In this document: one piece after another, positions 9,136 to 17,791 of the stretch
Layout: each line of letters starts with the position of its first letter
How positions within the stretch are numbered: position 1 is the first letter of the stretch
Source: Arthrobacter sp. H-02-3
Lineage (GTDB): Bacteria; Actinomycetota; Actinomycetes; Actinomycetales; Micrococcaceae
Direction of reading: 5' to 3'
Length of the DNA: 64,000 nucleotides
NCBI RefSeq assembly: GCF_003097355.1
Contig: NZ_PYUI01000003.1
Location: 1-64,000, forward strand
Position numbers and translations under genes: made by a program
Notes under the pieces: model-generated
Seen by the model: only the letters and a program-made list of their open reading frames with translations
Told to the model about the DNA's origin: nothing
The model's database searches: none

Positions 9136-9504
9136 TCGAGCCCGTCGTTCATGTGCTCCTGACCGCGCCGACCCAGTCGGCGGCGATTTCTCCCGGCCAG
9201 TTGACCACGGTCAGGACACTGCAGGCTTGGGGGGAGAACCCCGCGGTGTTCCAGCCAAAGCAGACCTGGACAGGATGCGTTCGGAAAAACACTTCACAGA
9301 GCCGTTCCCAGCCGCCGTCCGGGGCCGAACTTAGCCGCAGAACACTCCTAGCTGGTTTAAGGCCAACGCTCCAACCCCGATTCCAGTGAGGCCACGAACG
9401 CAGTATTTCCGCAGGCCAGAGCAGGGTATTGGGGTCGACGTGATCCGCGCCGGAAAGGTTTGCGGAGGAGGGGCGATATTGCATCAGGTCCAATAATCTC
9501 TACT

Positions 9505-9538
9505 TTACATAATGTTGATTATCGGCGTTAAGTAATCA
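9505..9538. repeat. AT-rich nested palindrome, possible recombination site
   Basis: Two overlapping dyads: TTACATAA (9505-9512) opposite TTAAGTAA (9528-9535), one mismatch, and TGATTA (9516-9521) opposite TAATCA (9533-9538), perfect. Arms of this size around an 11-15 base centre resemble tyrosine-recombinase core sites or a dimer-binding operator. There is no integrase gene nearby, so the role is open. Confidence 0.35.
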
Positions 9539-9780
9539 GCCGGAAGTGGCTTAGTGGAGCCCGACCCTGTGCGTGTCGGTGCTATCAGAGCTGCGTCTCA
9601 GAGTTCGGCGCTTGAGCTGCATCGCCCAAGTATCGGCGCCTGCCGCGACAATCAGAATCGGCGGCGGCTGAGATCGACCTCGGAAACCGGCGAGCGAGCT
9701 GGACGTGACGAACAAGCCCGCCGGCAACCTGGATCCATTCCAGCCAGGTTATGGACGCCCAAACGTCACGTCACGCGAGA

Positions 9781-9845
9781 ACTCACAGAACTCACATATG
9801 CTCATAGCGTTCAACCAAACTCACAAGACACACAGGAACTCATAG
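9781..9845 (+). repeat. ACTCACA repeat cluster upstream of the ATPase
   Basis: ACTCACA or a close variant (ACTCATA, CTCATA) starts at about 9781, 9790, 9800, 9819 and 9838, all in the same orientation, with the last copy abutting the AGGAG ribosome site of the ATPase gene. Intervals of about 9-10 and 19 bases would place copies on one or two faces of the helix. An iterated operator is inferred. Confidence 0.45.
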
Positions 9846-9855
9846 GAGCCCGCCG

Positions 9856-10953
9856 ATGGAAAACCCGTTTCGACCCTCGGCAGGTGCCACACCGCCGGAA
9901 ATCCTCGGCAGGGCCGGTGTGCTGGATGAGTTCGAGTATGGGCTGCGCCTGGGCTCCGGCGCCCCCGGCCTCCTGACGATCTTCACCGGCGCCCGGGGAA
10001 TCGGCAAGACCGTGATGATCGGCGCCGCCCACGATGTCGCCCGCGAACACGGCTGGGCCGTGATTTCCGAGACCGCCACCGCAGGTTTCATGGGTCGCAT
10101 TGGCGAATCCATGCGCCAGCTCGCCGAAGAGCTCGGCACTGGCCCGGTGGTCCGGCGCATCACTGCGGTGGCCGCCGCAGGTTTCAGCATCACTACGCAG
10201 CTCCCGCCCGAACGCCAGGTAGCGTGGCGGACCCTGGGCCAGAACCTCCTGACGCTTCTTGACAAGCACGGCACCGGCCTGGTCATCACGGTAGACGAGA
10301 TTCATGCCGCCGACCGCGGCGAACTGGCCCAGCTGGCCGCCAGTGTCCAGCACTTCACCCAGGACCGTCTCCCCATTGGTTTGGTCTTCGCCGGACTGCC
10401 GGCCGCAGTGTCGGACCTGCTCAACGAAGGGGTCGCCACTTTCCTCCGCCGGGCCGACAAGATTGACCTTCACGCTGCCGCTGTGCGGGAAGTGGAAGAG
10501 TCGTTCGCCCACACCTTCGCCGAAGCATCCTTCGAGGTCTCCCCCGCCCTGGTCCGCCGTGCGGCAGAAGCCACGGGAGGGTATCCGTTCCTCATCCAAC
10601 TGGTCGGATACTTCCTCTGGAAGGAAGCGGAGATCAACCAGGGAACACTCACTCCCGAGTCAGTCGAACGCGGTATCGCGGCGGCACACCGGCGCAACGC
10701 CCGTACCGTGATCGAAGCCGCGCTCGCCACCGTCTCCCCCAAAGACCTCGACTTCCTGAACGCCATGGCAGAGGACGACGGACCCTCCGTGGCCGGGGAC
10801 ATCGGACGGCGCATCGGCGCCAGGACAAATCTCGTCGCGAACTACCGTTTAAGGCTGCTGGCAGCGGGCCTCATTGAAGCCGCCGGCCACGGAAAAGTCG
10901 ACTTCGCCATCCCCGGCCTGCGCCAACATCTCAGGGCACAAACCAGTGACTAG
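9856..10953 (+). CDS. AAA-family ATP-binding protein
   Basis: 365 residues. Walker A is GARGIGKT at about residues 46-53, and the Walker B-like stretch is LVITVDEIHA at about 142-151. A sensor-like FAGLP and an Arg-containing FLRRADKIDL follow, then a lid region (AAEATGGYPFLIQLVGYFLW) typical of ORC/Cdc6- or STAND-like AAA ATPases. The C-terminal part (DIGRRIGARTNLVANYRLRL, then LIEAAGHGKVDFAIPGL) looks like a winged helix, so DNA binding is plausible. The start follows AGGAG. It is alone, with ACTCACA repeats directly upstream and no partner gene on its strand. Specific function unknown. Confidence 0.8.
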   Translation: MENPFRPSAGATPPEILGRAGVLDEFEYGLRLGSGAPGLLTIFTGARGIGKTVMIGAAHDVAREHGWAVISETATAGFMGRIGESMRQLAEELGTGPVVRRITAVAAAGFSITTQLPPERQVAWRTLGQNLLTLLDKHGTGLVITVDEIHAADRGELAQLAASVQHFTQDRLPIGLVFAGLPAAVSDLLNEGVATFLRRADKIDLHAAAVREVEESFAHTFAEASFEVSPALVRRAAEATGGYPFLIQLVGYFLWKEAEINQGTLTPESVERGIAAAHRRNARTVIEAALATVSPKDLDFLNAMAEDDGPSVAGDIGRRIGARTNLVANYRLRLLAAGLIEAAGHGKVDFAIPGLRQHLRAQTSD

Positions 10954-11022
10954 GCGCTTCGGGGACAGCCCGCGGATGCGGTGCTTGCCGGCACCGGACA
11001 AGCCGGCAAGCCGCCGCCGTGT

Positions 11023-13416
11023 TCAGGCGCCGACGTAAGCCGCGAGGTGCTGGCCGGTGAGCGTGGAACGTCCGGCGACGAGGTCAGCAGGTGTTCCCTC
11101 AAAGACCAGTCTGCCGCCGTCGTGGCCGGCGCCGGGGCCAAGGTCGATGATCCAGTCGGCGTGCGCCATGACTGCCTGGTGATGCTCGATGACGATGACC
11201 GATTTGCCCGAATCCACGAGGCGGTCCAAAAGACCAAGCAGCTGCTCGACGTCGGCCAGGTGCAGGCCGGTGGTCGGCTCGTCGAGGACGTAGACGTCGC
11301 CCTTTTCGGCCATCTGGGTGGCGAGCTTGAGCCGCTGCCGTTCCCCGCCGGACAGCGTGGTGAGAGGCTGGCCGAGGGTCAGGTAGCCGAGGCCGACGTC
11401 GGCGAGCCGGCCCAGGATCTTGTGCGCGGCGGGTGTTTTGGCCTCGCCGTCGTCGAAGAAGTCCAAGGCCTCGGCCACCGACATCCCGAGGACTTCGGCG
11501 ATGTTCCGGCCGCCCAGCCTGTACTCCAGCACTGACGCCAGGAATCGCTTCCCGTCGCACTCCTCGCAAACAGATTCGACCGTGGCCATGACTCCCAAGT
11601 CGGTGTAGATGACGCCGGCGCCGTTGCACGCGGGGCAGGCGCCCTCGGAGTTGGAGCTGAAGAGCGCCGGTTTCACCCCGTTGACCTTCGCGAACGCCTT
11701 GCGGATCGGGTCCAGCAGCCCGGTGTACGTCGCCGGGTTGCTCCGCCTTGAGCCGCGGATCGCGCTCTGATCGACCACCACTACGCCCTCGCGGCCGTCG
11801 ATTGAGCCGTGGATCAACGAACTCTTCCCGGAGCCGGCGACGCCAGTGACGGCGCAGAGCACCCCGAGTGGAATGTCGACGTCCACATCCTTGAGGTTGT
11901 GCATGGACGCGCCGCGGATCTCCAGCGTGCCCGACGACGAACGCACCAAGTCCTTGAGGCTGGCCCGGTCGTCGATGTGACGCCCGGTGATGGTCTCGCT
12001 CCCCCGCAGGCCCTCTACCGTGCCCTCGAAACACACGCTGCCGCCCCCGGTGCCGGCGCCGGGGCCGAGGTCGACGACGTGGTCGGCGATCGCGATCATC
12101 TCCGGCTTGTGCTCCACGACGAGCACGGTGTTGCCCTTGTCGCGAAGTTGGAGCAGCAGCCTGTTCATCCGCTCGATGTCATGGGGATGCAGGCCGATCG
12201 ACGGCTCGTCAAAGACGTAGGTGACGTCGGTCAGCGAGGAGCCAAGATGGCGGATCATCTTGGTCCGCTGTGCCTCTCCCCCGGACAGGGTGCCCGCTGG
12301 CCGGTCAAGGGAGAGATAGCCCAGGCCGATCCCCGCGAACGAGTCGAGGATGTGCTGGAGTCCGGCGAGCAGCGGGGCCACTGAGGGTTCGTCAAGGCCG
12401 CGGGCCCAGTCGGCGAGGTCGCTGATCTGCATGGCGCAGGCCTCAGCGATGTTCTTCCCCTTGATCTTTGAGGACAACGCCTCCTGGCTGAGCCGGGTGC
12501 CGCCGCATTCGGGGCAGGTCGTGAACGTGATCGCCCGTTCCACGAACGCGCGCACGTGCGGCTGCAGCGCGTCGACGTCCTTGGATAGCATCGACTTCTG
12601 GATCTTCGGGATCAGCCCCTCGTACGTGAGGTTGATGCCCTCAACCTTGATCTTGGTCGGCTCCTTGTAGAGGAGGTCGTCCAGTTGCTTCTTGGTGAAC
12701 TTGCTGATCGGCTTGTTCATGTCGAAGAATCCGGAACCGCTGAAAATGCGGCCGTACCAGCCGTCCATGCTGTAACCGGGGATCGTGAGCGCACCTTCAC
12801 TGAGTGACTTGGTGTCGTCGTACAGCGCCGTGAGGTCGAAGTCGGTCACCGAGCCCATGCCCTCGCAGCGCGGACACATGCCGCCCTGGTACACCACGTC
12901 GCGCACCACGTTCCTCTCGACCCTGCCGCCCTTTTCGGTGCTCATTACTCCGCTCGCCTTGCGTGTCGGGACGTTGAAGGAGAACGCGGTTGGCGAACCG
13001 ATGTGCGGCTGCCCGAGCCGGCTGAAGAGGATCCGGAGCATGGCGTTGGCGTCGGTGGCGGTGCCGACGGTGGAGCGCGGGTTGGCGCCCATCCGTTCCT
13101 GGTCGACGATGATCGCCGTCGTCAGGCCTTCCAGGAGGTCGACATCGGGCCGTTGCAGCGTCGGCATGAAGCCCTGCACGAAGGCACTGTAGGTCTCGTT
13201 GATCATCCGCTGCGACTCCGCGGCGATCGTGCCGAACACCAGGGAGCTCTTGCCCGAGCCGGAGACGCCGGTGAACACCGTCAGGCGGCGCTTCGGGATC
13301 TCGATACTGACATCCTTGAGGTTGTTCTCGCGGGCGCCCTGCACACGGATCATGTCGTGGGTATCGGCAATCTGCTGCGCGGGCGCCTCCGTGTCCGTCC
13401 CCGTGGCCATGCTCAT
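11023..13416 (-). CDS. UvrA2-like ABC-type ATPase
   Basis: 797 residues with two ABC cassettes: Walker A GVSGSGKSSLVFG near 50 and GVAGSGKSSLIHG in the C-terminal half; signatures LSGGEAQR and LSGGERQR; Walker B VTYVFDEPSIGLHP and VYVLDEPTTGLHL. Zinc-ribbon Cys pairs are present (CPRCEG, CPECGG, CPACNG, CEECDG). It is about 150 residues shorter than UvrA of nucleotide excision repair, and fits the class-II UvrA (UvrA2/DrrC-like) group lacking the UvrB-binding domain. That group is linked to resistance against DNA-binding drugs. It lies downstream of the AraC and VOC genes on the same strand, 119 bases after the VOC stop. Confidence 0.88.
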   Translation of the reverse strand: MSMATGTDTEAPAQQIADTHDMIRVQGARENNLKDVSIEIPKRRLTVFTGVSGSGKSSLVFGTIAAESQRMINETYSAFVQGFMPTLQRPDVDLLEGLTTAIIVDQERMGANPRSTVGTATDANAMLRILFSRLGQPHIGSPTAFSFNVPTRKASGVMSTEKGGRVERNVVRDVVYQGGMCPRCEGMGSVTDFDLTALYDDTKSLSEGALTIPGYSMDGWYGRIFSGSGFFDMNKPISKFTKKQLDDLLYKEPTKIKVEGINLTYEGLIPKIQKSMLSKDVDALQPHVRAFVERAITFTTCPECGGTRLSQEALSSKIKGKNIAEACAMQISDLADWARGLDEPSVAPLLAGLQHILDSFAGIGLGYLSLDRPAGTLSGGEAQRTKMIRHLGSSLTDVTYVFDEPSIGLHPHDIERMNRLLLQLRDKGNTVLVVEHKPEMIAIADHVVDLGPGAGTGGGSVCFEGTVEGLRGSETITGRHIDDRASLKDLVRSSSGTLEIRGASMHNLKDVDVDIPLGVLCAVTGVAGSGKSSLIHGSIDGREGVVVVDQSAIRGSRRSNPATYTGLLDPIRKAFAKVNGVKPALFSSNSEGACPACNGAGVIYTDLGVMATVESVCEECDGKRFLASVLEYRLGGRNIAEVLGMSVAEALDFFDDGEAKTPAAHKILGRLADVGLGYLTLGQPLTTLSGGERQRLKLATQMAEKGDVYVLDEPTTGLHLADVEQLLGLLDRLVDSGKSVIVIEHHQAVMAHADWIIDLGPGAGHDGGRLVFEGTPADLVAGRSTLTGQHLAAYVGA

Positions 13417-13535
13417 GGTGTCTCCATCTGTTCTACGGGACCGACTTCGCGGTCTCTGTCGGCGTCGCTGTGCTCTATCTAACCAGCATCGGGAGGCGGC
13501 CCCGGTCCTGTTTCATGGGCTGGTCCGCGGAGTGC

Positions 13536-13955
13536 TCAGCGCGGTTCCTGGATGCGGATCAGGTTGCCCGCGGGATCGCGGAATGCACAGTCACGAACCC
13601 CATAGGGTTGGTCGGTGGGCTCCTGGACGACCTCGGCGCCTCTGGCCTGCAGCCGCTCGAACGTGCCATCGACGTCGGTCGTGGCCAGGAGGACCCGTGC
13701 GTAGGTGCCCTTGGCCATCATCTCGGCGATGGTGCCGCGCTCGTCGTCGGTGATGCCGGGGTCCGCGGCCGGCGGTTCCAGCACGATTGACGTGCCCGGT
13801 TGCCCGGCGGGGCCGACCGTGAGCCAGCGCATCCCGCCGTAGCCGACGTCGTTGCGAACCTCGAATCCGAGGGTGTCGCGGTAGAAGGTCAGCGAGGCGT
13901 CCGGATCGGTGTGTGGGAGGAAACTCGAGAGAATGGTGATGTCCATGGCGTTCAT
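13536..13955 (-). CDS. VOC-family (glyoxalase/bleomycin resistance-like) protein
   Basis: 139 residues with the paired beta-alpha-beta-beta-beta modules of the vicinal oxygen chelate fold. The first module has FLPHTDPDASLTFYRDTLGF and the second ARVLLATTDVDGTFERLQAR, ending in the typical CAFRDPAGNLIRIQEP. Substrate and metal cannot be read from the sequence. The ATG at 13955 overlaps the AraC stop in an ATGA, so translational coupling is likely; an internal ATG at 13946 is the alternative start. The pairing with an AraC regulator and a UvrA2-like ATPase suggests a xenobiotic or antibiotic response unit (inference). Confidence 0.88.
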   Translation of the reverse strand: MNAMDITILSSFLPHTDPDASLTFYRDTLGFEVRNDVGYGGMRWLTVGPAGQPGTSIVLEPPAADPGITDDERGTIAEMMAKGTYARVLLATTDVDGTFERLQARGAEVVQEPTDQPYGVRDCAFRDPAGNLIRIQEPR

Positions 13956-14425
13956 GCTAGCTGCGGCTCGTGGGCCCGCGCTTCTCGATTCCTGACCGGT
14001 CGGGTGACCTGTTTCGCCACGCAGGACGGCATGCCCGCCGTCGTGCGCATTGCCTCCCGCCGAAAGACGCTGGGAGGCACCCCGACCAGCTCGGTGAAGC
14101 GGCTGCTGAATGTGCCCAGCGAGGAGCAGCCGACGGCGAAGCAGACCTCAGTGACGCTGAGGTCGCCGCGGCGCAGCAGTGCCATGGCGCGCTCGATCCG
14201 GCGCGTCATCAGGTAGCTGTACGGGGACTCACCGTAGGCCAGACGGAACTCGCGGCTGAGGTGCCCGGCGGACATGTGCACGCCGCGGGCAAGGGCCTCG
14301 ACATTTAGTGGCTGCGCGTACTCCCTGTCCATCCGGTCACGGACGCGGCGCAGCCGCGCGAGATCGCGGAGGCGTTGCTCGTCTCGTGGCTGTGGATCAC
14401 TTTGCTGCGAATCCGGGGCGGGCAT
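13952..14425 (-). CDS. AraC-family transcriptional regulator
   Basis: 157 residues from ATG 14425. The C-terminal part is a complete AraC/XylS double helix-turn-helix: LNVEALARGVHMSAGHLSRE (first) and LSVTEVCFAVGCSSLGTFSS (second), followed by FTELVGVPPSVFRRE. The N-terminal effector domain is essentially absent, so this is a short SoxS/MarA-sized regulator. Its stop overlaps the VOC start, and it lies head-to-head with the type III PKS operon (113 bases between starts). It could regulate its own downstream genes, the PKS operon, or both. Confidence 0.88.
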   Translation of the reverse strand: MPAPDSQQSDPQPRDEQRLRDLARLRRVRDRMDREYAQPLNVEALARGVHMSAGHLSREFRLAYGESPYSYLMTRRIERAMALLRRGDLSVTEVCFAVGCSSLGTFSSRFTELVGVPPSVFRREAMRTTAGMPSCVAKQVTRPVRNREARAHEPQLA

Positions 14426-14538
14426 GCTGGTCACATCTGAGATCGTGCTACGACGCGCCGGACTTGTCCAGTGCCGCCGGCGCCCCGAATCTCCGTTCCA
14501 TGCATTGTCTTTGACGCCGGGCTCACTGAGAATGAACC

Positions 14539-15789
14539 ATGACGGTCTACCTGAGGTCTTTGGAAACTGCAGTCCCGCCAACCATTCTGGTCCAGCCCGA
14601 GGCCAGGGCCGTGTTCGCCGCCCAGCCGGGCCTGACGCGGCTCGGATCCCGGCTCGTCAACACCTGCTTTGACTCCGCAGCCATCGACACCCGGCATACG
14701 GCCGTCAAGGAGCTCACCACCGACAGCCGGGCGCAAGATCCGCAATTCTTCGACCCTGCCACGGGCCTGCTGCTCAGCCCGAGCACCAAGGTCCGGAACG
14801 ATATCTTCGCCACGGAAGCCACTAAGCTCTTCATTGAAGCCGCCCAAAAAGCCCTGGATGCCTGTCCCGGGGTCGATGTGCTGGACGTAACCCACCTGAT
14901 CACCGTTTCCTGTACCGGATTTTTCAATCCCGGGCCGGACTACAAGATCGTCCGCGCCCTGGGCCTGAACCCGGCCGTTCAGCGCTACCACCTGGGCTTC
15001 ATGGGCTGCTACGCCGCTTTCCCGGCGCTGCGGGCGGCGAAGTCCTTTTGCGAGGCAGATCCCGAGGCTGTGGTCCTGGTGGTCTGCGCCGAACTGTGCT
15101 CGCTCCACGTCCGGACCTCCAACGACCCCGACACCATCATGGGGTCGGCGCTGTTTGCCGACGGCGCCGCTGCGGCAGTCGTCACCGCCCGGGATATCCC
15201 CGGTGAGCCTGCCCTGGTGCAGCTGGACCACTTCGAAACCGTCCTGACGCCGGTCGGGGAGGAATCCATGGCCTGGAACATCGGCGACGAAGGCTTCGAG
15301 ATGGTTCTGGGGAACTATGTCCCGCACATCATCGACGACCACATTATCGGCGCCCTCGAACCTCTCCTGTCACGGGACGGCTCGCTGCACGGACTCCGCT
15401 ACGGCGACATCCAGCACTGGGCCATCCATCCCGGCGGCCGGAGCATCCTGGACAAGGTTCAGTCCCGGCTGGAGCTCAGCGATGAACAACTTGTCCCCGC
15501 CCGGGAAACATTGCGAAACTTCGGCAACATGAGCAGTGCCACCGTCCTGTTCGTCATCAAGCACATCCTTGACCTGCCGGCCGCCGGCGAGGACCGGGAC
15601 GGGAAGGACGTTCCTGCAGTCCATCCGGGTGCGGAACGGATCTGCTCCATGGCCTTCGGCCCGGGCCTGACCGTGGAAACAGCGCTCTTCACCCGCCTTC
15701 CGGTGCGGCGGGCCGCCGCAGCCGCCGAAACTCCCGACGCCGAGACCGCTGGCGCAGACCCGGCGCGCCCGGTCTCGGTGCGGGCCTGA
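14539..15789 (+). CDS. Type III polyketide synthase (chalcone/stilbene synthase family)
   Basis: 416 residues with a thiolase fold. The catalytic triad is visible: Cys157 in GFMGCYAAFPALR, His297 in HWAIHPGG and Asn330 in FGNMSSAT. The N-terminal half has TVSCTGFFNPGPD, and the family GPGLTVE motif is near the end (SMAFGPGLTVETALF). A disordered Ala/Glu-rich tail of about 25 residues is extra. Such enzymes extend acyl-CoA starters with malonyl-type units and cyclise them to pyrones or resorcinols. It is the first gene of an operon with a methyltransferase and a flavin monooxygenase, the set of activities found in phenolic-lipid loci such as srsABC of Streptomyces. The product is inferred. Confidence 0.93.
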   Translation: MTVYLRSLETAVPPTILVQPEARAVFAAQPGLTRLGSRLVNTCFDSAAIDTRHTAVKELTTDSRAQDPQFFDPATGLLLSPSTKVRNDIFATEATKLFIEAAQKALDACPGVDVLDVTHLITVSCTGFFNPGPDYKIVRALGLNPAVQRYHLGFMGCYAAFPALRAAKSFCEADPEAVVLVVCAELCSLHVRTSNDPDTIMGSALFADGAAAAVVTARDIPGEPALVQLDHFETVLTPVGEESMAWNIGDEGFEMVLGNYVPHIIDDHIIGALEPLLSRDGSLHGLRYGDIQHWAIHPGGRSILDKVQSRLELSDEQLVPARETLRNFGNMSSATVLFVIKHILDLPAAGEDRDGKDVPAVHPGAERICSMAFGPGLTVETALFTRLPVRRAAAAAETPDAETAGADPARPVSVRA

Positions 15790-15815
15790 AAGCGGCCACG
15801 CTGAAACCCTCCAAC

Positions 15816-16565
15816 GTGCGGCTGTTCACGACGGACCGACTCCGTTCGGTCCTTCTGCGGGACCGCGCGTCCGACGCCGTCGAGGAGATGGACCTGCCCG
15901 GCTGCGATCCCGGCCGACTGGAGCGCACCTATGCCCAGTTCGCGCTCGTCAACCGCGCGGTCGCCGGGTGGCGCGGCATCTATCGGCGCCGTGTGCGGCC
16001 GCGGCTGACCCCGGACACCCCGATGACCCTGCTGGACATCGGTTGCGGCGGGGGAGATGTTCCGGTGCTGCTGTCGCGTTGGGCCGGCCGGGACGGGCTG
16101 CGGCTGGACATCACGGCCATTGACCCGGATCCGCGGGCCAGCCTGTTCGCCACGGACCGGCACGCGTCTGCGGGTATCACCTTCCGCCAGGCGGCCGCCG
16201 CGGAGCTTGTCGCAGAAGGCCGCCGCTATGACTTCGTGGTGTCCAACCATGTACTGCACCACCTGGACGGACTGCCGGGATTCCTGGCCGAATCAGCCAG
16301 GCTGTCCCGCGGCACGGTGATCCACAACGACATCCGCCGCAGCCCCGCCGCCTACGCGCTCTTCGGTGCAGCCTCTTGGGTGTTCACCGGCTCCTACATC
16401 CGGCAGGACGGGCTGACCTCGATCCGGCGAAGCTTCACCGCAGCGGAACTGACCGCCGCCGCTCCCCCGGGCTGGACGGTTGCCCGCCACGCCCCCTTCC
16501 GCAACCTCCTTTTGCTGGACACCGCCGACGCCGGCCACCCGGAAGGACCACCCGCCGGTGGCTGA
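15816..16565 (+). CDS. Class I SAM-dependent methyltransferase
   Basis: 249 residues from a GTG at 15816, 26 bases after the PKS stop. SAM motif I is LLDIGCGGGDVPVLLSR at about 72-88, motif II is LDITAIDPDPRA, and the post-motif region is DFVVSNHVLHHLDGLPGFLA. This resembles UbiE/phenol-type small-molecule methyltransferases. It overlaps the next gene by eight bases (GTGGCTGA). Context suggests O- or C-methylation of the type III polyketide product, before or after hydroxylation by the third enzyme (inference). No membrane segment is evident, unlike the isoprenylcysteine-methyltransferase-like enzymes found in some other phenolic-lipid operons. Confidence 0.9.
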   Translation: MRLFTTDRLRSVLLRDRASDAVEEMDLPGCDPGRLERTYAQFALVNRAVAGWRGIYRRRVRPRLTPDTPMTLLDIGCGGGDVPVLLSRWAGRDGLRLDITAIDPDPRASLFATDRHASAGITFRQAAAAELVAEGRRYDFVVSNHVLHHLDGLPGFLAESARLSRGTVIHNDIRRSPAAYALFGAASWVFTGSYIRQDGLTSIRRSFTAAELTAAAPPGWTVARHAPFRNLLLLDTADAGHPEGPPAGG

Positions 16566-17736
16566 TGTGCTGATCATCGGCGGCGGCCCGGTGGGACTTT
16601 TCATGGCCGCCCTGCTGCTCCAGGAGGGGGTGGAGGTGCAGGTGCTGGAGCAACGGAGCGCGCCGGAACCCCATTCGCGGGCCATCGGCATCCATCCGCC
16701 GGCCCTCGAGGCCCTCTCCCGCGCAGGAGTCGGGGAAACCTTGGTTGCCGAGGGCGTCCAAATCCGCCGCGGCATCGCCCTGGCCCGCGGAAGGACGCTC
16801 GCCACGATGTCCTTCGCCGGAGTCTCGGACCGCTTCCCGTTCGTCCTGTCCCTGCCGCAAGGCCGTACCGAGGCGCTGCTGGAACAGCGGGTCAACGAGC
16901 TCGACGGCGGCGCTGTGCACCGCACCGTCCGTGTCACTGGGTTGTCTGACGACGGCGTCCGGGTCACGGTGGAAGCCGCATCCCCGGGGGGCGCCCTCCA
17001 ATACACGGCGCCGCTGGTCATCGCCGCCGACGGCGTGCGGTCCACCGTGCGGTCCGTGCAGGGCATCGCCCTGCGCACCAAGGACCATCCGGACAGCTAC
17101 CTCATGGGCGACTTCGCGGACGGGACCGGCTTTGGTCCCGACGCGGCTTTGTTCCTGGCCGGTGCCGGAATCGTGGAGTCGTTTCCCCTGCCCGGTCGTC
17201 TGCGCCGCTGGGTGGTCCGGCTGGGCCCCCGAGAATTCATTGGCCGAGAACTCGCTGCCCGCGACCCGGCCGCCGGCGATCGTGACGGCGATGCCCGGTG
17301 GCTGATGCAGTGTGTGCGGGACCGGACGGGATTCGAGATCGATCCCGGGACCAACAGCATGCTCAGCAGCTTTGGTGTCCGCACGCGCCTGGTGCGCCGA
17401 ATGGCAGCCGGCCGGGTGGTGATGATTGGGGATGCGGCCCACGAGGTGAGCCCCATCGGCGGGCAGGGCATGAACCTGGGCTGGCTGGATGCCGCGGACC
17501 TGGCGCCGATCATGACGGCAGCGGCGCGCGGTCACGATGTGGCGGACCGTCTGCGGACTTTTGAACTCGCCCGCCTGAGGGCAGCCGCCAAGGCCGCCCG
17601 CCGGGCGGAAATCAACATGGCCCTGGGCCGGCCCCTCGCGGACGGCCTCTTGGCAGCGCGGAATCGGGCCATCGGCGGCGTGGCCGCGGTCCCGGCGATG
17701 AATTCGTTGATCGCGCGCCGGTTCACCATGCATTGA
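16558..17736 (+). CDS. FAD-dependent aromatic monooxygenase (PHBH fold)
   Basis: 392 residues. The start is the GTG at 16558, which overlaps the methyltransferase stop and begins right before the FAD Rossmann motif VLIIGGGPVGLFMAALLLQ. The middle DG motif (APLVIAADGVRSTVRSVQG) and the second FAD motif (VVMIGDAAHEVSPIGGQGMN) are intact, as in class A flavoprotein hydroxylases. It probably hydroxylates or oxidises the aromatic or pyrone ring made by the upstream enzymes, using NAD(P)H and oxygen. It ends the operon; the next gene starts about 55 bases on but encodes an unrelated lipoprotein. Confidence 0.92.
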   Translation: MADVLIIGGGPVGLFMAALLLQEGVEVQVLEQRSAPEPHSRAIGIHPPALEALSRAGVGETLVAEGVQIRRGIALARGRTLATMSFAGVSDRFPFVLSLPQGRTEALLEQRVNELDGGAVHRTVRVTGLSDDGVRVTVEAASPGGALQYTAPLVIAADGVRSTVRSVQGIALRTKDHPDSYLMGDFADGTGFGPDAALFLAGAGIVESFPLPGRLRRWVVRLGPREFIGRELAARDPAAGDRDGDARWLMQCVRDRTGFEIDPGTNSMLSSFGVRTRLVRRMAAGRVVMIGDAAHEVSPIGGQGMNLGWLDAADLAPIMTAAARGHDVADRLRTFELARLRAAAKAARRAEINMALGRPLADGLLAARNRAIGGVAAVPAMNSLIARRFTMH

Positions 17737-17791
17737 AGCTCCCGTGGCCGCCCGGCCCATGGGTGACCGTGGCGCGGAATAGACTGTGCAC

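Larger units (their letters stand above)
9136..9855. other. Sparsely coding region before the AAA ATPase gene
   Basis: No gene is supported here. Open frames on both strands have uneven codon use and no family signature. The stretch holds an AT-rich palindromic site (9505-9538) and, at its right end, a cluster of ACTCACA-type repeats (9781-9845), described separately. Base composition is visibly less GC-rich around 9490-9545 than in the flanks. Confidence 0.5.

Noticed and set aside
9149..9493. Minus-strand ORF of 114 codons, Trp-rich
   Set aside because: Poor codon bias and no recognisable motif; better explained as non-coding.
9554..9976. Plus-strand ORF of 140 codons
   Set aside because: Overlaps the ATPase gene in another frame, has no ribosome site and no family.
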